Of a stretch of 64,000 nt of DNA, positions 11,139 to 21,462 are shown one piece after another. The DNA is taken from positions 1,116,001-1,180,000 of the forward strand of contig CM074130.1 in the NCBI GenBank assembly GCA_037178625.1. The letters are read 5' to 3'. The stretch is from Skeletonema tropicum (Eukaryota; Bacillariophyta; Thalassiosirophyceae; Thalassiosirales; Thalassiosiraceae). The position numbers and the translations under genes were made by a program. How positions within the stretch are numbered: position 1 is the first letter of the stretch; each line of letters begins with the position of its first letter. The notes under the pieces were generated by a model. The model did not search any database and was not told the DNA's origin. It saw nothing but the letters and a program-made list of their open reading frames with translations.

Positions 11139-11798
11139 TCACGACTGATGCTCATGAACAGGTTCCTGCATCTTCGCATCAATCACAGGACCCGTCTTCT
11201 CACTTACATAACTCAACACCGTCGATCCAAGCATACACTCCGGCATCTCACTATCCCCATGAGCCTCAATCGTAAACCCCACCTCCATCTGCATCAGTTT
11301 GAATTTCGGTATAAGTGACACAAAGCCCTTTTTGGCCATGAATGCCCAATAGTGTACATTCGCCGTCATTTCGAGGTATCGTATGTTTCCGTGATATCCA
11401 CTCGCGGCACGTCCACTTTCGGTAATTAAGACTGGCTTGCCATTGTAACTCTTGAGTAGTCCCATGTTGTGTTTTTCAATGTCACGTACCAATGCCATAC
11501 ACTTGAATCGTGATCTCATTTGGATATTGGACTCACAGGTATTGCACCACTTGACAAAAAGCTTGGTTGCCGGTGTGGCGGGTATTTTACCCGAAATTTC
11601 ATCAAGGAATCGTTGCGATGGACGGAGGTAATAGACACATTCCCCTCCCCTACCGTCATCCTTTTGTTTGAACATGTTGGGTGGTTCATAGGGGAGCATG
11701 AAATGTACAACGAGTACATCGGGGATTTTGGTTCCCTTTAATTCTGGATGGGATTTGTTTCCTCCTGGTAATAACATCATGTTGTTTGGTACTTCCGC

Positions 11799-11829
<31 letters not shown>

Positions 11830-13010
11830 CCATCTGTCAAAGATGTTACAACCATTCGTGTATTAGGAGGAGTCATCTCCGGTAGTGGCATAATACTAGC
11901 CGCACCCCCCACAGTCCGTTTCTCACTCCGAAAGAATCTCACGGCATATACTTCATATAGACTAGGTTTGGATGCAATCTTCTTTCCATTCTTGGGATAA
12001 TTTGGTCCTGTTCGGACTTTGAATTCGGTACCGTCGACGGGTGTCCAGGAGGGGTGGGTGGTTGGTGCGGTGGATTCGGATCCGGTGTGGATTGGGAGGG
12101 TGGAGTTTTGTGCGAATTGGATGCGGGTGGGGTTGAATATTGTTGTTGTTTTTTTGGAGGTGGTGGGATGTGTTGTTTGAGGTTGGCTAGTTTGGATATT
12201 ATTTTTGTTGTCGCGTTTGTTGTTGTTGTCCTCGTCTTCTTCTTCTTCATCATCTTCATCAGTAGCTGCATTCTTCTCCTCATTAACATTGCTCTTGTTG
12301 GTATTCTTATCATTCTTCTTCCTCTCATCATCATCATCATTGGAATCACCACCACCACTACCACTGCCATTTTCTTGTCCTCCACCACTACTACTACCAT
12401 TTGTATTGTTACTATAATCATGATTATTGTTGGTATTCTTATTGCTTCCATCCTTCCCACCACCACCACTACCACCACCACTGCTACCACTCTTTTTGAA
12501 CAATTTGGACATTCGCCCACCTCCACCATTACTACACGATGCAACACCATTCAATTCTCCATTGTGATGATGATTCAAATAATGATTGTCATACACATTT
12601 CGAGTAGAGAGAACAACCTGCATCGACTCTGATTCCTCATCACAAACAATATCCACGAGTGGTAATAGCGAATCGTCTGTCGAAGAGGTGGTAGTAGTAG
12701 TGTTGGGTGATGAGGATGTGTTCCTCCCTGCTGCTGCTACTGCTGCTGCTGCTCCGGAGGAAGAACAGGTGGATGATACCAATCGATTTAATAATAGTGA
12801 GGAGGACATTTTCATTTTGGGCATGATGGTATTGAGACTGTAGTTTTTGTCTTGGGTAATAATAGTAGGGTGGCTGTCCACTACAGCGGAGGAGGGACTG
12901 TTTTCTTTGCCTACTGCTGCTGGCGGTGGATGATTTGAATCCTTGATAGTAGTATTTTTGAGACGTATCATTCTCACGGCAGAGGGTTTTATGGGAGATG
13001 TAATGACCAT
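11139..13010 (-). CDS. EDR2 C-terminal (DUF1336) domain protein
   Basis: About 623 aa from the ATG at 13010; the frame stays open further upstream but has no ATG. The N-terminal 60 percent is low complexity: Ser/Ala, Gly/Asn and a long acidic Asp/Glu-Lys-Asn stretch. From about residue 315 comes the EDR2_C/DUF1336 domain: WTPVDGTEFKVRTGPNYPKN with KKIASKPSLYEVYAV, then VVHFMLPYEPPNMF, KLFVKWCNTCESNIQMRSRF, YNGKPVLITESGRA, YLEMTANVHYWAFMAKKGF and a closing block with MQMEVGFTIEAHGDSEMPE. In plants the domain sits behind START/PH lipid-binding modules (ENHANCED DISEASE RESISTANCE 2). Here neither module is visible, so lipid or membrane association is only suggested. A Thr run near 11800 is encoded by TAG/GTA-type trinucleotide repeats. 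It is divergent from TGT with a 540-bp spacer. Confidence 0.82.
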
Positions 13011-13549
13011 TGTTATTACGTGTCTGCGATGGTGTAGTGTACAACTATACAACTTTGAACACTTCTTATTTGCACACAAGATATGTGCTATTATATGAAA
13101 CACTTGAACTTGAGCTAGGTGGTTTTAAAAGAAGCCGATCCAACAGATAATATTATTCGAAATAACTAAGGCATTGGTGTAGCTCCACGGTCATATTCGT
13201 ATGCATATGGTGGACCGTTGCGTTGTGCCCTGCGTGCCGTGAATCTCTTGAAACACCTCGAACGCTTTCCGTATGTATTGTACGTAGGAATCTGTAGAAA
13301 CTGCGACATGTCATTTTTTGGCTCACAACCGTCCATCTTTTGATGCTCTTTTTATGATGGCATCAATCAACATCACATACCTCGTTACTTGCGACTTGAT
13401 CCAATCCAATCAAATATTGATGTCTCTGCGTGATGACAATAAGTAGCGCTGCAAAGCCAAACATTATTGATCCTCCCTCTGGCGCTCTCTGCTCTGCTGA
13501 GATCGAAACAACAGTGATAGTATCGTACAACATATAATAATAGAATAGG
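13011..13549. other. Divergent promoter region, EDR2-domain gene and TGT
   Basis: A 539-bp spacer between two genes read away from each other. No conserved element stands out. It is AT-rich immediately before both starts. Confidence 0.45.
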
Positions 13550-15361
13550 ATGATGCGCCCAATGATGCTCTACTACTATTTTGCTCTGGTCATCACAATT
13601 ACAACAACTACAACAACAATGGCATTCAATTCACTTCCAAGCAATAAAATGATGATGACATTGGGTCGACGAATCTCATACAAAAGTTTCAACAATGGTC
13701 ATAGAGTAATCTCGGGTAGATGGAGCAACTTTTATAGCAAAACGATGAATTCACATCATCATGACGATGATGTGACTACTACTAGAAGTACTTGTCTCTT
13801 TTCCACCAAGGTGCCGATAGAAACTAATAGTACAGATACAGACACACAAGAAGAAGAAGCTGTAGTACCAACAACATCCAAGGAGACTAGTAGCACTAGA
13901 AACAACACCACTATTATCACCACAACAACCACCACCTCCAACAAACACAAGAAGAACATAACAACAACCTATCCACCCCCACCAGACTCCTCCACCTTCC
14001 CCACCTGGTCCTACTCCCCCCGTCCATTCTTCCACTTTGAAATCCTGCACCAATCGACCAGATCTGCCGCTCGCGTCGGACGAATCCACACCCCCCACGG
14101 TATCATCGACACACCCGGCTACGTCGCAGTAGCGACCAATGCCGCATTAAAAGGTGTGGATATTCGAGATGCCGATTCGGTAGGACAACAATTGATATTT
14201 TGCAATACGTATCATTTGTTATTACAGCCTGGTACTAAGGTTGTGGAGGGTGCAGGTGGATTACACAAGTTTACCAATCGAAGGAATGGACCGTACATTA
14301 CCGATAGTGGGGGATTTCAAGTATTTAGTTTGGCGTATGGATCGGTTCATGAAGAATTGAGTACGGGTGGTGAATTGAAGAAACGGGGGGGTGATAAGAA
14401 GGGTTCGTCACATGTGATGACTGGTGGAAAGGGTGGGCAGCCACCAGTCAAGGTGACGGAAGAGGGTGCCATCTTTCGTTCCTACCGTGATGGGAAGTCC
14501 TTCCTACTAACTCCCGAATCGACAGTTCAAGCGCAAAAGTCTTTTGGTGCCGATATCATCATCCCATTGGATGAGTTACCGCCCTATCATATAGATCGGA
14601 ATGTATTGGTGAATAGTGTGGAGAGGACGCATCGATGGGAGGCACGGAGTTTAAAGGAACATTTGAAGGATGTGAGAGAGCAGGCGATGTATTGTGTGAT
14701 ACATGGTGGGATGGATCGTGAATTGAGGGAGAAGAGTTTGGAGTATTTGACTTCGTTGCCGTTTGATGTGAGTAAAAACGAACAAGGAGTTGTAGTGTTT
14801 TAAATGTGCCTTGTGTCATTATTTGTTGGTTTGATTGTGCTCACTTGTTCATTTGTATTTCATCTACTTCCTGTTGACTGCACGTATAATGTATAGGGAT
14901 ATGCCATTGGAGGTAGCTTGGGTAAGAACAGCAAAGACTTGTTGGAATTACTAGAATGGATGATGCCAATGCTAAACGAAGAAAAGGATGGAGTCAACCG
15001 ACGCAACAAACCTCGACACTTGCTTGGCATTGCTGATGAACCAAGTATACTCGGAGCAGTCACACATGGAATTGACACGTTAGATTCTTGTTATCCCACC
15101 CGACTAAGTCGACATGGCACACTGCTCTCTCGTGAAGGGAAGATTCATATCAAGTCTGGCAAATACAAACGGCAATATGGTATACCTATAGATTCAGAAT
15201 GCACCTGCTCCACTTGTCAACAGTACGACCGAGCGTATCTTTGGCATTTGTTCAAAGCGAAAGAGCCTGTGTTCATGACACTTGCGACAATCCACAATTT
15301 GCAATACATGAATGATTTGATGGCAAAACAACGTCAGTTGATATTAGAAAACAAAATATAG
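13550..15361 (+). CDS. TGT: Queuine/preQ1 tRNA-ribosyltransferase (tRNA-guanine transglycosylase), organelle-type
   Basis: Exchanges guanine-34 of tRNAs with GUN anticodons for a queuosine base. Two exons (13550-14767 and 14897-15361) give 560 aa. A hydrophobic leader ends TTTMA-FNSLP, an A-F site suggesting plastid import. The catalytic core begins FHFEILHQSTRSAARVGRI. Key motifs are NTYHLLLQPG, TDSGGFQVFSLAYGS, TEEGAIFRSYRDG, the nucleophile Asp in HGIDTLDSCYPTR, and the zinc site CTCSTC with a downstream His in TLATIHNLQ. The S-R-A-Y-L-like segment DRAYLWHLF and the zinc region are of bacterial TGT type rather than cytosolic eukaryotic QTRT1. A Gly/Lys-rich insertion of about 35 residues lies between GSVHEEL and VKVTEEGA. 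It converges on NAA50 with only 44 bp between stops. Confidence 0.9.
14768..14896 (+). other. Phase-0 intron of TGT (129 nt)
   Basis: The donor GTGAGT follows LPFD and the acceptor TGTATAG precedes GGATATGCC. Splicing gives the conserved FDGYAIGGSLG. Confidence 0.85.
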
Positions 15362-15405
15362 AGACATACTACTTAATATGAATCGATTAATTTCTCAGAT
15401 AAAGT

Positions 15406-16043
15406 TTATCTCAGCTTCTTCCTCAAAATATAACAATGGGGAGGATCAATCCTCTTGTAATAATTCTCCACCAACTCCCCCTTCTCAAATCCAAATCTAT
15501 CCATATAAAACTTCATTGCATCCGTATTCGATGTTTGAGTATGCACCATAATCTCATCCACTGTCGATAATTTCCCATTATCCTTTTCCCTCTCATAATA
15601 TTCCAGGATGGATTCCACCAATTTTGATCCAATGCCATGATTTCTATACGCAGCTAGAACACCCAGTGTCATAATATAGAGTCGCGTGCGACCATTGGGA
15701 TCATCGGGGATGGGTTCGACTCGTGTACAGATGGCACCGATGGAAAGTCCAGAGTAGTAGGCGAATTTGCACAAGTTTTCGTCCGATTTTTTGGCCATGT
15801 CGCGGTAGAATGAGTCACCGTAGGCTACTGGAAAACATGCTTGATTGATTTTCTTTAGCTGTTCATGTTATTATTGTTGTTGCGTGTAGTGAATGTGCAG
15901 TTGACACAAGTAGTGGTGAGAAGTACGAAAACGCATTGGACACAACATGTTGTGAAATGAGTGCATGAATAAAAAGCAAACATACATACCTGTTCTATAT
16001 TGTCGGAATTGATCATTCCGAAGTCTACCGAGAGCTTGCCCAT
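15406..16043 (-). CDS. NAA50: N-alpha-acetyltransferase 50 (NAA50, GNAT family)
   Basis: Catalytic N-terminal acetyltransferase associated with the NatA complex, acting on Met-starting peptides. Two exons: 15990-16043 (MGKLSVDFGMINSDNIEQ) and 15406-15858 (LKKINQACFPVAYGDSFYRD and onward). Splicing gives 168 aa, matching the family's usual length of about 169. The acetyl-CoA motif R-x-x-G-x-G is present as RNHGIG within LGVLAAYRNHGIGSKL. Other family blocks are IGAICTRVEP, RLYIMTLGVL, VHTQTSNTDAMKFY, FGFEKGE and NYYKRIDPP. It is divergent from the RPA34-like gene across about 430 bp and tail-to-tail with TGT. Confidence 0.93.
15859..15989 (-). other. Phase-0 intron of NAA50 (131 nt)
   Basis: On the minus strand the donor CAG|GTATGT and acceptor GAACAG join DNIEQ to LKKINQ, as in the family. 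Confidence 0.85.
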
Positions 16044-16470
16044 TTTGCTTGGTTTCTATTTGGATTGGCGGAGGTGGAGTTAAGAGTGTTTTTTTCTTAA
16101 AATCCGGTAAAAAGTGGAACTGGGCCTTGACTTTGCCTCTCAATTACTCGCCCCACACTCCACCTACAGCAAAAGCGACCGCAGATTATTAAATGGGCGG
16201 TCCGCCTATTGTTAATCACTAACTTAACTAATGGATTTGGCCAACAATAGCAATCTCGAATTTTGGGCCTATAGTGGCGTGTACGTGCCCATGCGACCTG
16301 AGTGCCGGTTCCAGATTCTGCGATTTCTACAGGTTTCTTAGAAAAAAACACTCTTAAATGAGCGCGAGCGGTTTTTGAGAATCGACGCCTATGACCGCCA
16401 TTTTTCCATTATGCGGACAGACTTTTTGCTTGGTATCCTTTCATCAAACCATCACAAAAACACAAGAACC
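16044..16470. other. Divergent spacer, NAA50 and RPA34-like gene
   Basis: A 427-bp spacer. An open frame continues upstream of the chosen start at 16471 with an ATG at 16411, so part of it could be coding if translation starts earlier. No other feature is seen. Confidence 0.45.
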
Positions 16471-17202
16471 ATGCCGTCGACATCACTCGCCCCACCAACA
16501 TTTGACCTACCCTCCTCCGACAACTCCAACTTTGAGGTATGGTATCTCCGTGCACCAGCTCATTTAGACATATCGGAAGTATTAGATGGCGTGACTCTTA
16601 ATGTAAATACCAAGTTGCTAGAGGATAATGCATCACCATTATCATCCGCCGGTGACACATCCAACATTGCAACTAGTAACAACACACTCACAAAATTCAA
16701 GTCAAAGCAAGATGATGGGAAAGATTACGAATTGACAATTGGAGACTCATCCGAAATCGATCATTTACGCTTACTCCTACCAAAAAAAAATGAGAAACTC
16801 AAGGCGCACAACGCCCCCTTTCAACGATACATCAATCTAACATCCGTAACAACTAGCGCTCAAGAAGAACTAGCACTGGCACCCGCAAGAGAAAATGCAC
16901 CAAGGCCAGCATTTGGAGAAATGACCGGTGTGAATGGTTCAGTTCCTGCCATGAGACTTGCATATGTACCTGTTCCGCAGAAGGAGGGGTTGAAGAGGAG
17001 GTGGGCCATGCCTGGAAGTGGAATGGTAACGACGACTGCTACTACTACCGCTACTACTGCTGTGAAACGTGCCAAGGTTGATACTGAGGAGACAAGAAGT
17101 GCTTTGAATGATGCTACTTTGAGTAATAGCAAGAGTAGTGCAAAGAAAAAGAAGAAGGAAAAGAAGGAGAAGAAATCCAAAAAGACCCCAAAGAAGAAGT
17201 AG
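16471..17202 (+). CDS. RPA34/A34.5-like RNA polymerase I subunit
   Basis: The ATG at 16471 (MPSTSLAPPTFDLPSS) was chosen because the family-like region begins immediately. About 243 aa. The segment NFEVWYLRAPAHLDISEVLDG resembles the start of the RPA34 (PAF49/A34.5) dimerisation domain, which pairs with RPA49 in RNA polymerase I. The protein ends in an extended Lys-rich tail (KKKKKEKKEKKSKKTPKKK), characteristic of A34.5 and of nucleolar proteins. The middle is Ser/Thr-rich, and a Thr/Ala ACT-repeat encoded tract precedes a basic KRAKVD motif. Intact, single exon. The fold call is from short local similarity; a different nucleolar basic protein is the alternative. Confidence 0.5.
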   Translation: MPSTSLAPPTFDLPSSDNSNFEVWYLRAPAHLDISEVLDGVTLNVNTKLLEDNASPLSSAGDTSNIATSNNTLTKFKSKQDDGKDYELTIGDSSEIDHLRLLLPKKNEKLKAHNAPFQRYINLTSVTTSAQEELALAPARENAPRPAFGEMTGVNGSVPAMRLAYVPVPQKEGLKRRWAMPGSGMVTTTATTTATTAVKRAKVDTEETRSALNDATLSNSKSSAKKKKKEKKEKKSKKTPKKK

Positions 17203-17538
17203 TTACATTACATCATAGTTGCAAGCTGAAATTTGAATTTTTGACACATCACATGTCTTCATGTCCACTTGCTTGCTTGCACCCCTGTCTAAATCATATC
17301 AATCTTTCTATTAACTCTATCAAGAGGCGATAGATATTGAATTACACAGTAATTAATTAATGGCTATCTATGGCGTGTGTGCATGCTACATGCTCTAGTC
17401 AAGTGCAAAATGGCGCGAAGCCGCCACTGAACGCGAGCAAAAATCAAGCCAGTGCCGCAGTGCTCCGTTACTACCACGCTCATACGCCACCAAAGCCATG
17501 TCGCCACAGTCGCGTCCTAACTCCCAACCCCAAGAAGT
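17203..17538. other. Intergenic, RPA34-like gene to TAF8-like gene
   Basis: A 336-bp spacer between two same-strand genes. It is AT-rich in the first half and has no gene. The final 150 bases are likely promoter and leader. Confidence 0.45.
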
Positions 17539-19641
17539 ATGAGTGGCAACAATGGCCGCCTCGCCTCTTCTTCCACCAAAAACGCCACCATGACATCACC
17601 AACATCACCCTCTGGACAATCAGCCCATCAAAATCACAATAATGGCTTCCATCTATCCACCGACACCGACTTGGCCTACTGCACCGAACTCTCCCGACGA
17701 TCCACCGCACGTGCGGCATTGCATCTGGGCATCGAGCACATGGAGACGTCGGCACTCGATGTTCTCGGTTCGGTCCTACTGGGTTATCTAGAGCGAGTTG
17801 GTGAAACTGTAGCAACGAATGTGGAGGGGAGTGGACGATCGAGTAGTCATGTGAATGCCTATGATGTGTTGAATGCGGTGGAGGGGTGTACGGTTGTGGC
17901 GGCGACTCAATTACGATCTTCCTCGGATTTTGGTGGTGGTGGTGGTGGTGGACCGACGCGACAATTACAACAGCAGCCACGGCAACAAGTGCCAAATGAT
18001 CAAGGGCCAATGATACTACAAGGCTCCTCGTCTGAAAGAGGGTGGGAAGGACTCGCATCTTTTTTATTTGGATCAAATTGGTACTCAATACCTTTGGAGG
18101 ATGACGGTTTAGACACCCCAAACGAGGACCAAGAGAACAAATCATCCTCATCAGCAGCGGCAGCAGCAACATCTTCAATAATGAATGGTACCACAATAAA
18201 TAATGGTAGTGGCAATAAGGTAGGAGCATCCTCCACCGGCGGCAAGATGATACTCCCCGCGGAAAAAACGACGACGACGACAATACAGACAACAACACCC
18301 ACCTCCTCCACGGCTACTACTACTACGAAGAAATCTACCGTCGTTGGGAGTGCCAAGAGTGGAAAGGGGAAACAATTATCCAATATGACACCACCGCCAG
18401 GTGTTTCAGTTGTGGGGAATGAAGTTATCATGACGAATAATAATACTGTTACCTCTACGTCTGGTAGTAGTGGAACAAGTAGTGAGAAAAATGTGTCATT
18501 TGCACTAGAACGAAAAAATAGCAAGGGTGCTGCTGCTGCTGGTGGTGGTGATACGTCCATTCTTCTTGACAACAACAGCAATAACAATTCGAAACACAAT
18601 CCATCCTCCGGAAGATGGGATGCACCCTATCTCAACGAAGTAGCACCGTTCCCATTGGTAACACGTACCGAGGACATTGCCAACCCACATTGTTTATCAG
18701 GGACGACTATATCCTTGTCCATGCATGATTTGGCAACAGAGCAGGAGGCTTGTCGGGATAATACTATGACTTCTTCCTCTTCTTCTTCTTCTTCATCGGT
18801 GTCAAATAAGAAACAACGACGAGGGAGTGTGGGTAGTAGTAGTGGTGGTGGTGGTAGTACTACTACTGCAGATTGGAAGAAGGATATTGCCGATCTCAAA
18901 TTGAAGATTCCAAAGGATGTGTTTGCTACCAAAGATATAATATGGGGATCTATCAAACAGGATGATTCTTCTCCCAGTAAAAAAACGATGAAGAATGATA
19001 CTACTAATGGCAGTAATACTACGAACAAGACGACGACAACAACAGAGGATAAGTCATCCATAGGAGGAGGAACAACAGGAGTAGGAGGACCACTACCAAA
19101 ATTACCCGCGGTGAAAATGCCATCGTATGTTCCAAACTTTCTTCCCCCCTTTCCACGGACGGAAGAATCGATATCATCCTTACCCTCTGTACCTACCACG
19201 GCTGTCATGAGTGATGTGGTGTCACGTGTATCACAGAAACGCAAGTCACCCTTTTCAACAACAAGATTGGGTAGTAGTAGTAGTAGTAGTAGTCACAACA
19301 ATGAGACGGCAGCCGCAGAACGAAATACTGTACGTCATTCATTGGTAGAACTTGGGAAGAATGCTGTGGGACATTCCTATTGGGGTTCCAATTGGCTCAG
19401 TAAAGACGATGATGATGATGATGACGACGATGATGTTACCCGCAAGAGCAAAGAAAAGTTAAAAATCCACAATGCCGCGGCAGGCCAATTAAAGGTGACT
19501 CCGGGGCCATCTTCGTCGGCATCTTCGGGACGATCTTCTGATAATACGAAGAAGGGAGGTGGTGGATCGGACGCACAGGTAGTTCCCTTGGCACGTGCTA
19601 GTGGATCAAGGGTAGCAAAAATTTTGGAAGGTAGTAATTGA
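17539..19641 (+). CDS. TAF8: TAF8-like TFIID subunit (bromodomain-associated histone fold)
   Basis: 700 aa, single exon. Residues about 50-120 form a histone-fold of the bromodomain-associated (BTP) type: SRRSTARAALHLGIEHMETS, DVLGSVLLGYLERVGE, HVNAYDVLNAVEGC. Near residue 525 lies VKMPSYVPNFLPPFPRTEES, matching the short Pro-rich TAF8 C-terminal motif (Y-I/V-P-x-x-L-P-x-F-P). Together these point to TAF8, which pairs with TAF10 in the TFIID promoter-recognition complex. The long middle is low complexity (Ser, Thr, Gly, Asn runs), with an Asp run near the end and many trinucleotide repeats at DNA level. Human TAF8 is about 310 aa, so this is greatly expanded by disordered sequence. TAF3 shares the histone fold but lacks this C-terminal motif and would carry a PHD finger, which is absent. 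Confidence 0.68.
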   Translation: MSGNNGRLASSSTKNATMTSPTSPSGQSAHQNHNNGFHLSTDTDLAYCTELSRRSTARAALHLGIEHMETSALDVLGSVLLGYLERVGETVATNVEGSGRSSSHVNAYDVLNAVEGCTVVAATQLRSSSDFGGGGGGGPTRQLQQQPRQQVPNDQGPMILQGSSSERGWEGLASFLFGSNWYSIPLEDDGLDTPNEDQENKSSSSAAAAATSSIMNGTTINNGSGNKVGASSTGGKMILPAEKTTTTTIQTTTPTSSTATTTTKKSTVVGSAKSGKGKQLSNMTPPPGVSVVGNEVIMTNNNTVTSTSGSSGTSSEKNVSFALERKNSKGAAAAGGGDTSILLDNNSNNNSKHNPSSGRWDAPYLNEVAPFPLVTRTEDIANPHCLSGTTISLSMHDLATEQEACRDNTMTSSSSSSSSSVSNKKQRRGSVGSSSGGGGSTTTADWKKDIADLKLKIPKDVFATKDIIWGSIKQDDSSPSKKTMKNDTTNGSNTTNKTTTTTEDKSSIGGGTTGVGGPLPKLPAVKMPSYVPNFLPPFPRTEESISSLPSVPTTAVMSDVVSRVSQKRKSPFSTTRLGSSSSSSSHNNETAAAERNTVRHSLVELGKNAVGHSYWGSNWLSKDDDDDDDDDDVTRKSKEKLKIHNAAAGQLKVTPGPSSSASSGRSSDNTKKGGGGSDAQVVPLARASGSRVAKILEGSN

Positions 19642-19910
19642 TGATATATATGCAGTTTGTGTGTGTGTGTTTTCATTCATAGATTAAAGTCGTTTGTTAC
19701 AAGCGTTATTCCCTACTACCTTACGTCTATTATAATCTTGCCTTTGATCGTACCATTGTAGTTTCTGTTGCGCACATTGAAATATATCCTAATTCTGATG
19801 ATCTCGCTAGCTATCTATAAGAGTTCTTCCAAGCTTTACTATCTTCGTAGCTGTTTTATAGCTGCAATCTGCAATAGCCCAAAACAAAAAAAAACGCATT
19901 TGCTCAATAC

Positions 19911-20912
19911 TTAATTCTTTGGCAACGTCGAAGCCCTCAAACCCCTCTTCATCACAATAACTTCACTCTTGCAATTTGTGCATTTGAATTTCCCCTGCTT
20001 GTCGAATCCCTCCACACCCAAAATCCCACCAAAATAAATCCTATTCTCCGCCTCACAAGAAGGACAGGGTCCATACGCCACGAAATTATCAGGAAAGATA
20101 AAGTTATCCGTAAGAGCCTTGCCAATCGTTCCAATCACAGGGGCACCAACCGCCGTCAACACCAAAGGATTGACCCTACCACCAAGAATTTCATATCCAA
20201 TTCCCAACCACAAGAAGCCAACAATCGAAAGCATGGGCAGATACAACAAATTATTGCGGAACTTATCCTGCTGGAAGGTCACGGTACACACCCCACTGTC
20301 AATGTAGCACTTGGGCTCGGTATCCACGGCAATCGAACTGCCCTCTTCTCTCAATTCATCCCTCAACTGATCGTACTCTTCATCGGACATGATCGGTTCA
20401 CCGCGAATATACGCCTGCATGGCCTCCAGATACGTAATCTCCTTGCGATTCAAATTGACCACCTCGGACCCATTCCACGCCAGATCCTCCTTGAGCGCAT
20501 CGAACTCGGAGTCATCCATGACCTGTCTTCCACTCACATAATAGCTCTGCAGGGCATCGAGGAACATACGCTCCTTCTCTTCCACCGAGAGACGAATGGG
20601 TTTTCCACTCTGAGGGTCGACGAGGCAATATTCTTGGGTGGGGATGCAGTCTTCCTCCTCGAGGCCGGTTTCGAAGAAGCGGGATCCGTCGAAGGCGATT
20701 TCTTTGCGGTTGGAAACTAGTTTGGTGCCGGGGTCGGGACCGTCGAGGTTTAGAGAGGTTGTTGTTTTGGGTGTTGCCGTGCGTCGAGGTGTGGAGGTGA
20801 GGGGAGATGGAGAAAATGCAGAGCAACAACAATTATTGTTGCTCAGTAGTGTTGTGGTAGCAGCAGCCCAGAGGGCGATGATTATGGATGATTTCGTAGC
20901 AACAGCCGACAT
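19911..20912 (-). CDS. PGRL1: PGRL1-like thylakoid protein (PGR5-like 1)
   Basis: PGRL1 works with PGR5 in antimycin-sensitive cyclic electron flow around photosystem I. The start is the ATG at 20912 (MSAVATKSSIII); the frame is open upstream but without an ATG. The leader ends CCCSA-FSPSP, a textbook diatom plastid A-F site. The mature protein has two similar short modules (MDDSEFDALKEDLAWNGSEV and MSDEEYDQLRDELREEGS), two membrane segments (LLYLPMLSIVGFLWLGIGY and PLVLTAVGAPVIGTIGKAL), and a C-terminal pair of CxxC motifs (CPSC and CTNC), the redox/metal cysteines typical of PGRL1. 333 aa, close to plant PGRL1. It is divergently transcribed with the DUF3119 plastid gene. Confidence 0.87.
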   Translation of the reverse strand: MSAVATKSSIIIALWAAATTTLLSNNNCCCSAFSPSPLTSTPRRTATPKTTTSLNLDGPDPGTKLVSNRKEIAFDGSRFFETGLEEEDCIPTQEYCLVDPQSGKPIRLSVEEKERMFLDALQSYYVSGRQVMDDSEFDALKEDLAWNGSEVVNLNRKEITYLEAMQAYIRGEPIMSDEEYDQLRDELREEGSSIAVDTEPKCYIDSGVCTVTFQQDKFRNNLLYLPMLSIVGFLWLGIGYEILGGRVNPLVLTAVGAPVIGTIGKALTDNFIFPDNFVAYGPCPSCEAENRIYFGGILGVEGFDKQGKFKCTNCKSEVIVMKRGLRASTLPKN

Positions 20913-21462
20913 ACTATTTCGCAATCTATATTATAATCAACATGAATATTGACCACTCCGCTACACAATTGCAGTTAGTATCTACCTCTCCGACCAAAAA
21001 TAATACGTGGATGGGAATACGAGCAACAAGAGTGTTGTGGTGTTCTTTGCCAATGGTTTTATTGAAACGTGCCTTGCACGAGAGTGCAAAAGCTGCCAAA
21101 ATGCCAAGAACTTTGAATGTGTGACGTCAAAGATTTTGAAGGTGTGACGTCATGGTATCTTTCAGTGTTGTTTTGATGTTTCGTTTTGGGGCCTCGATTT
21201 CACATTTTACGGGCAAGAGGGCTTGCTCTGAATCCATCAACGTTTGCTCACCGTCAAGCGGATTTAAATGGTTACAAAACGGACACCAGAGATAACAAGA
21301 CTACCCACCCGCTTGTCTTGGGGGTTTTCTTGGGGCAAGCGGGCAAATTTGCCCGAAAAATGGACTGAAGCACATCTCTTACTCAGCGCTTGCATAACAT
21401 AAGAAGTATGCAGTGATCTGCAGTAAATCAGTCTGCATAATACTCCCAGTAAACAAACAACC
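20913..21462. promoter_or_regulatory. Divergent promoter of PGRL1 and DUF3119 plastid genes
   Basis: A 550-bp spacer between two plastid-protein genes read in opposite directions. It contains two TGACGTCA palindromes (21122-21129 and 21145-21152), each within a direct repeat of GTGTGACGTCA spaced 23 bp. TGACGT/ACGTCA elements are known in diatoms as CO2/cAMP-responsive sites bound by bZIP proteins. Shared control of both genes is inference. Confidence 0.5.
21122..21152. promoter_or_regulatory. Paired TGACGTCA (CRE/bZIP-type) palindromes
   Basis: Two perfect 8-bp CRE palindromes start 23 bp apart, roughly two helical turns, in direct repeat with flanking GTG. They lie 209 bp upstream of PGRL1 (minus) and 310 bp upstream of the DUF3119 gene (plus). 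Confidence 0.55.

Noticed and set aside
12054..12632. Hydrophobic plus-strand ORF
   Set aside because: It is antisense to the low-complexity part of the EDR2-domain gene; its Ile/Val/Leu runs mirror the Asn/Asp/Gly codons.
18000..18599. 199-aa minus-strand ORF
   Set aside because: It is antisense to the low-complexity region of the TAF8-like gene, with no independent features.
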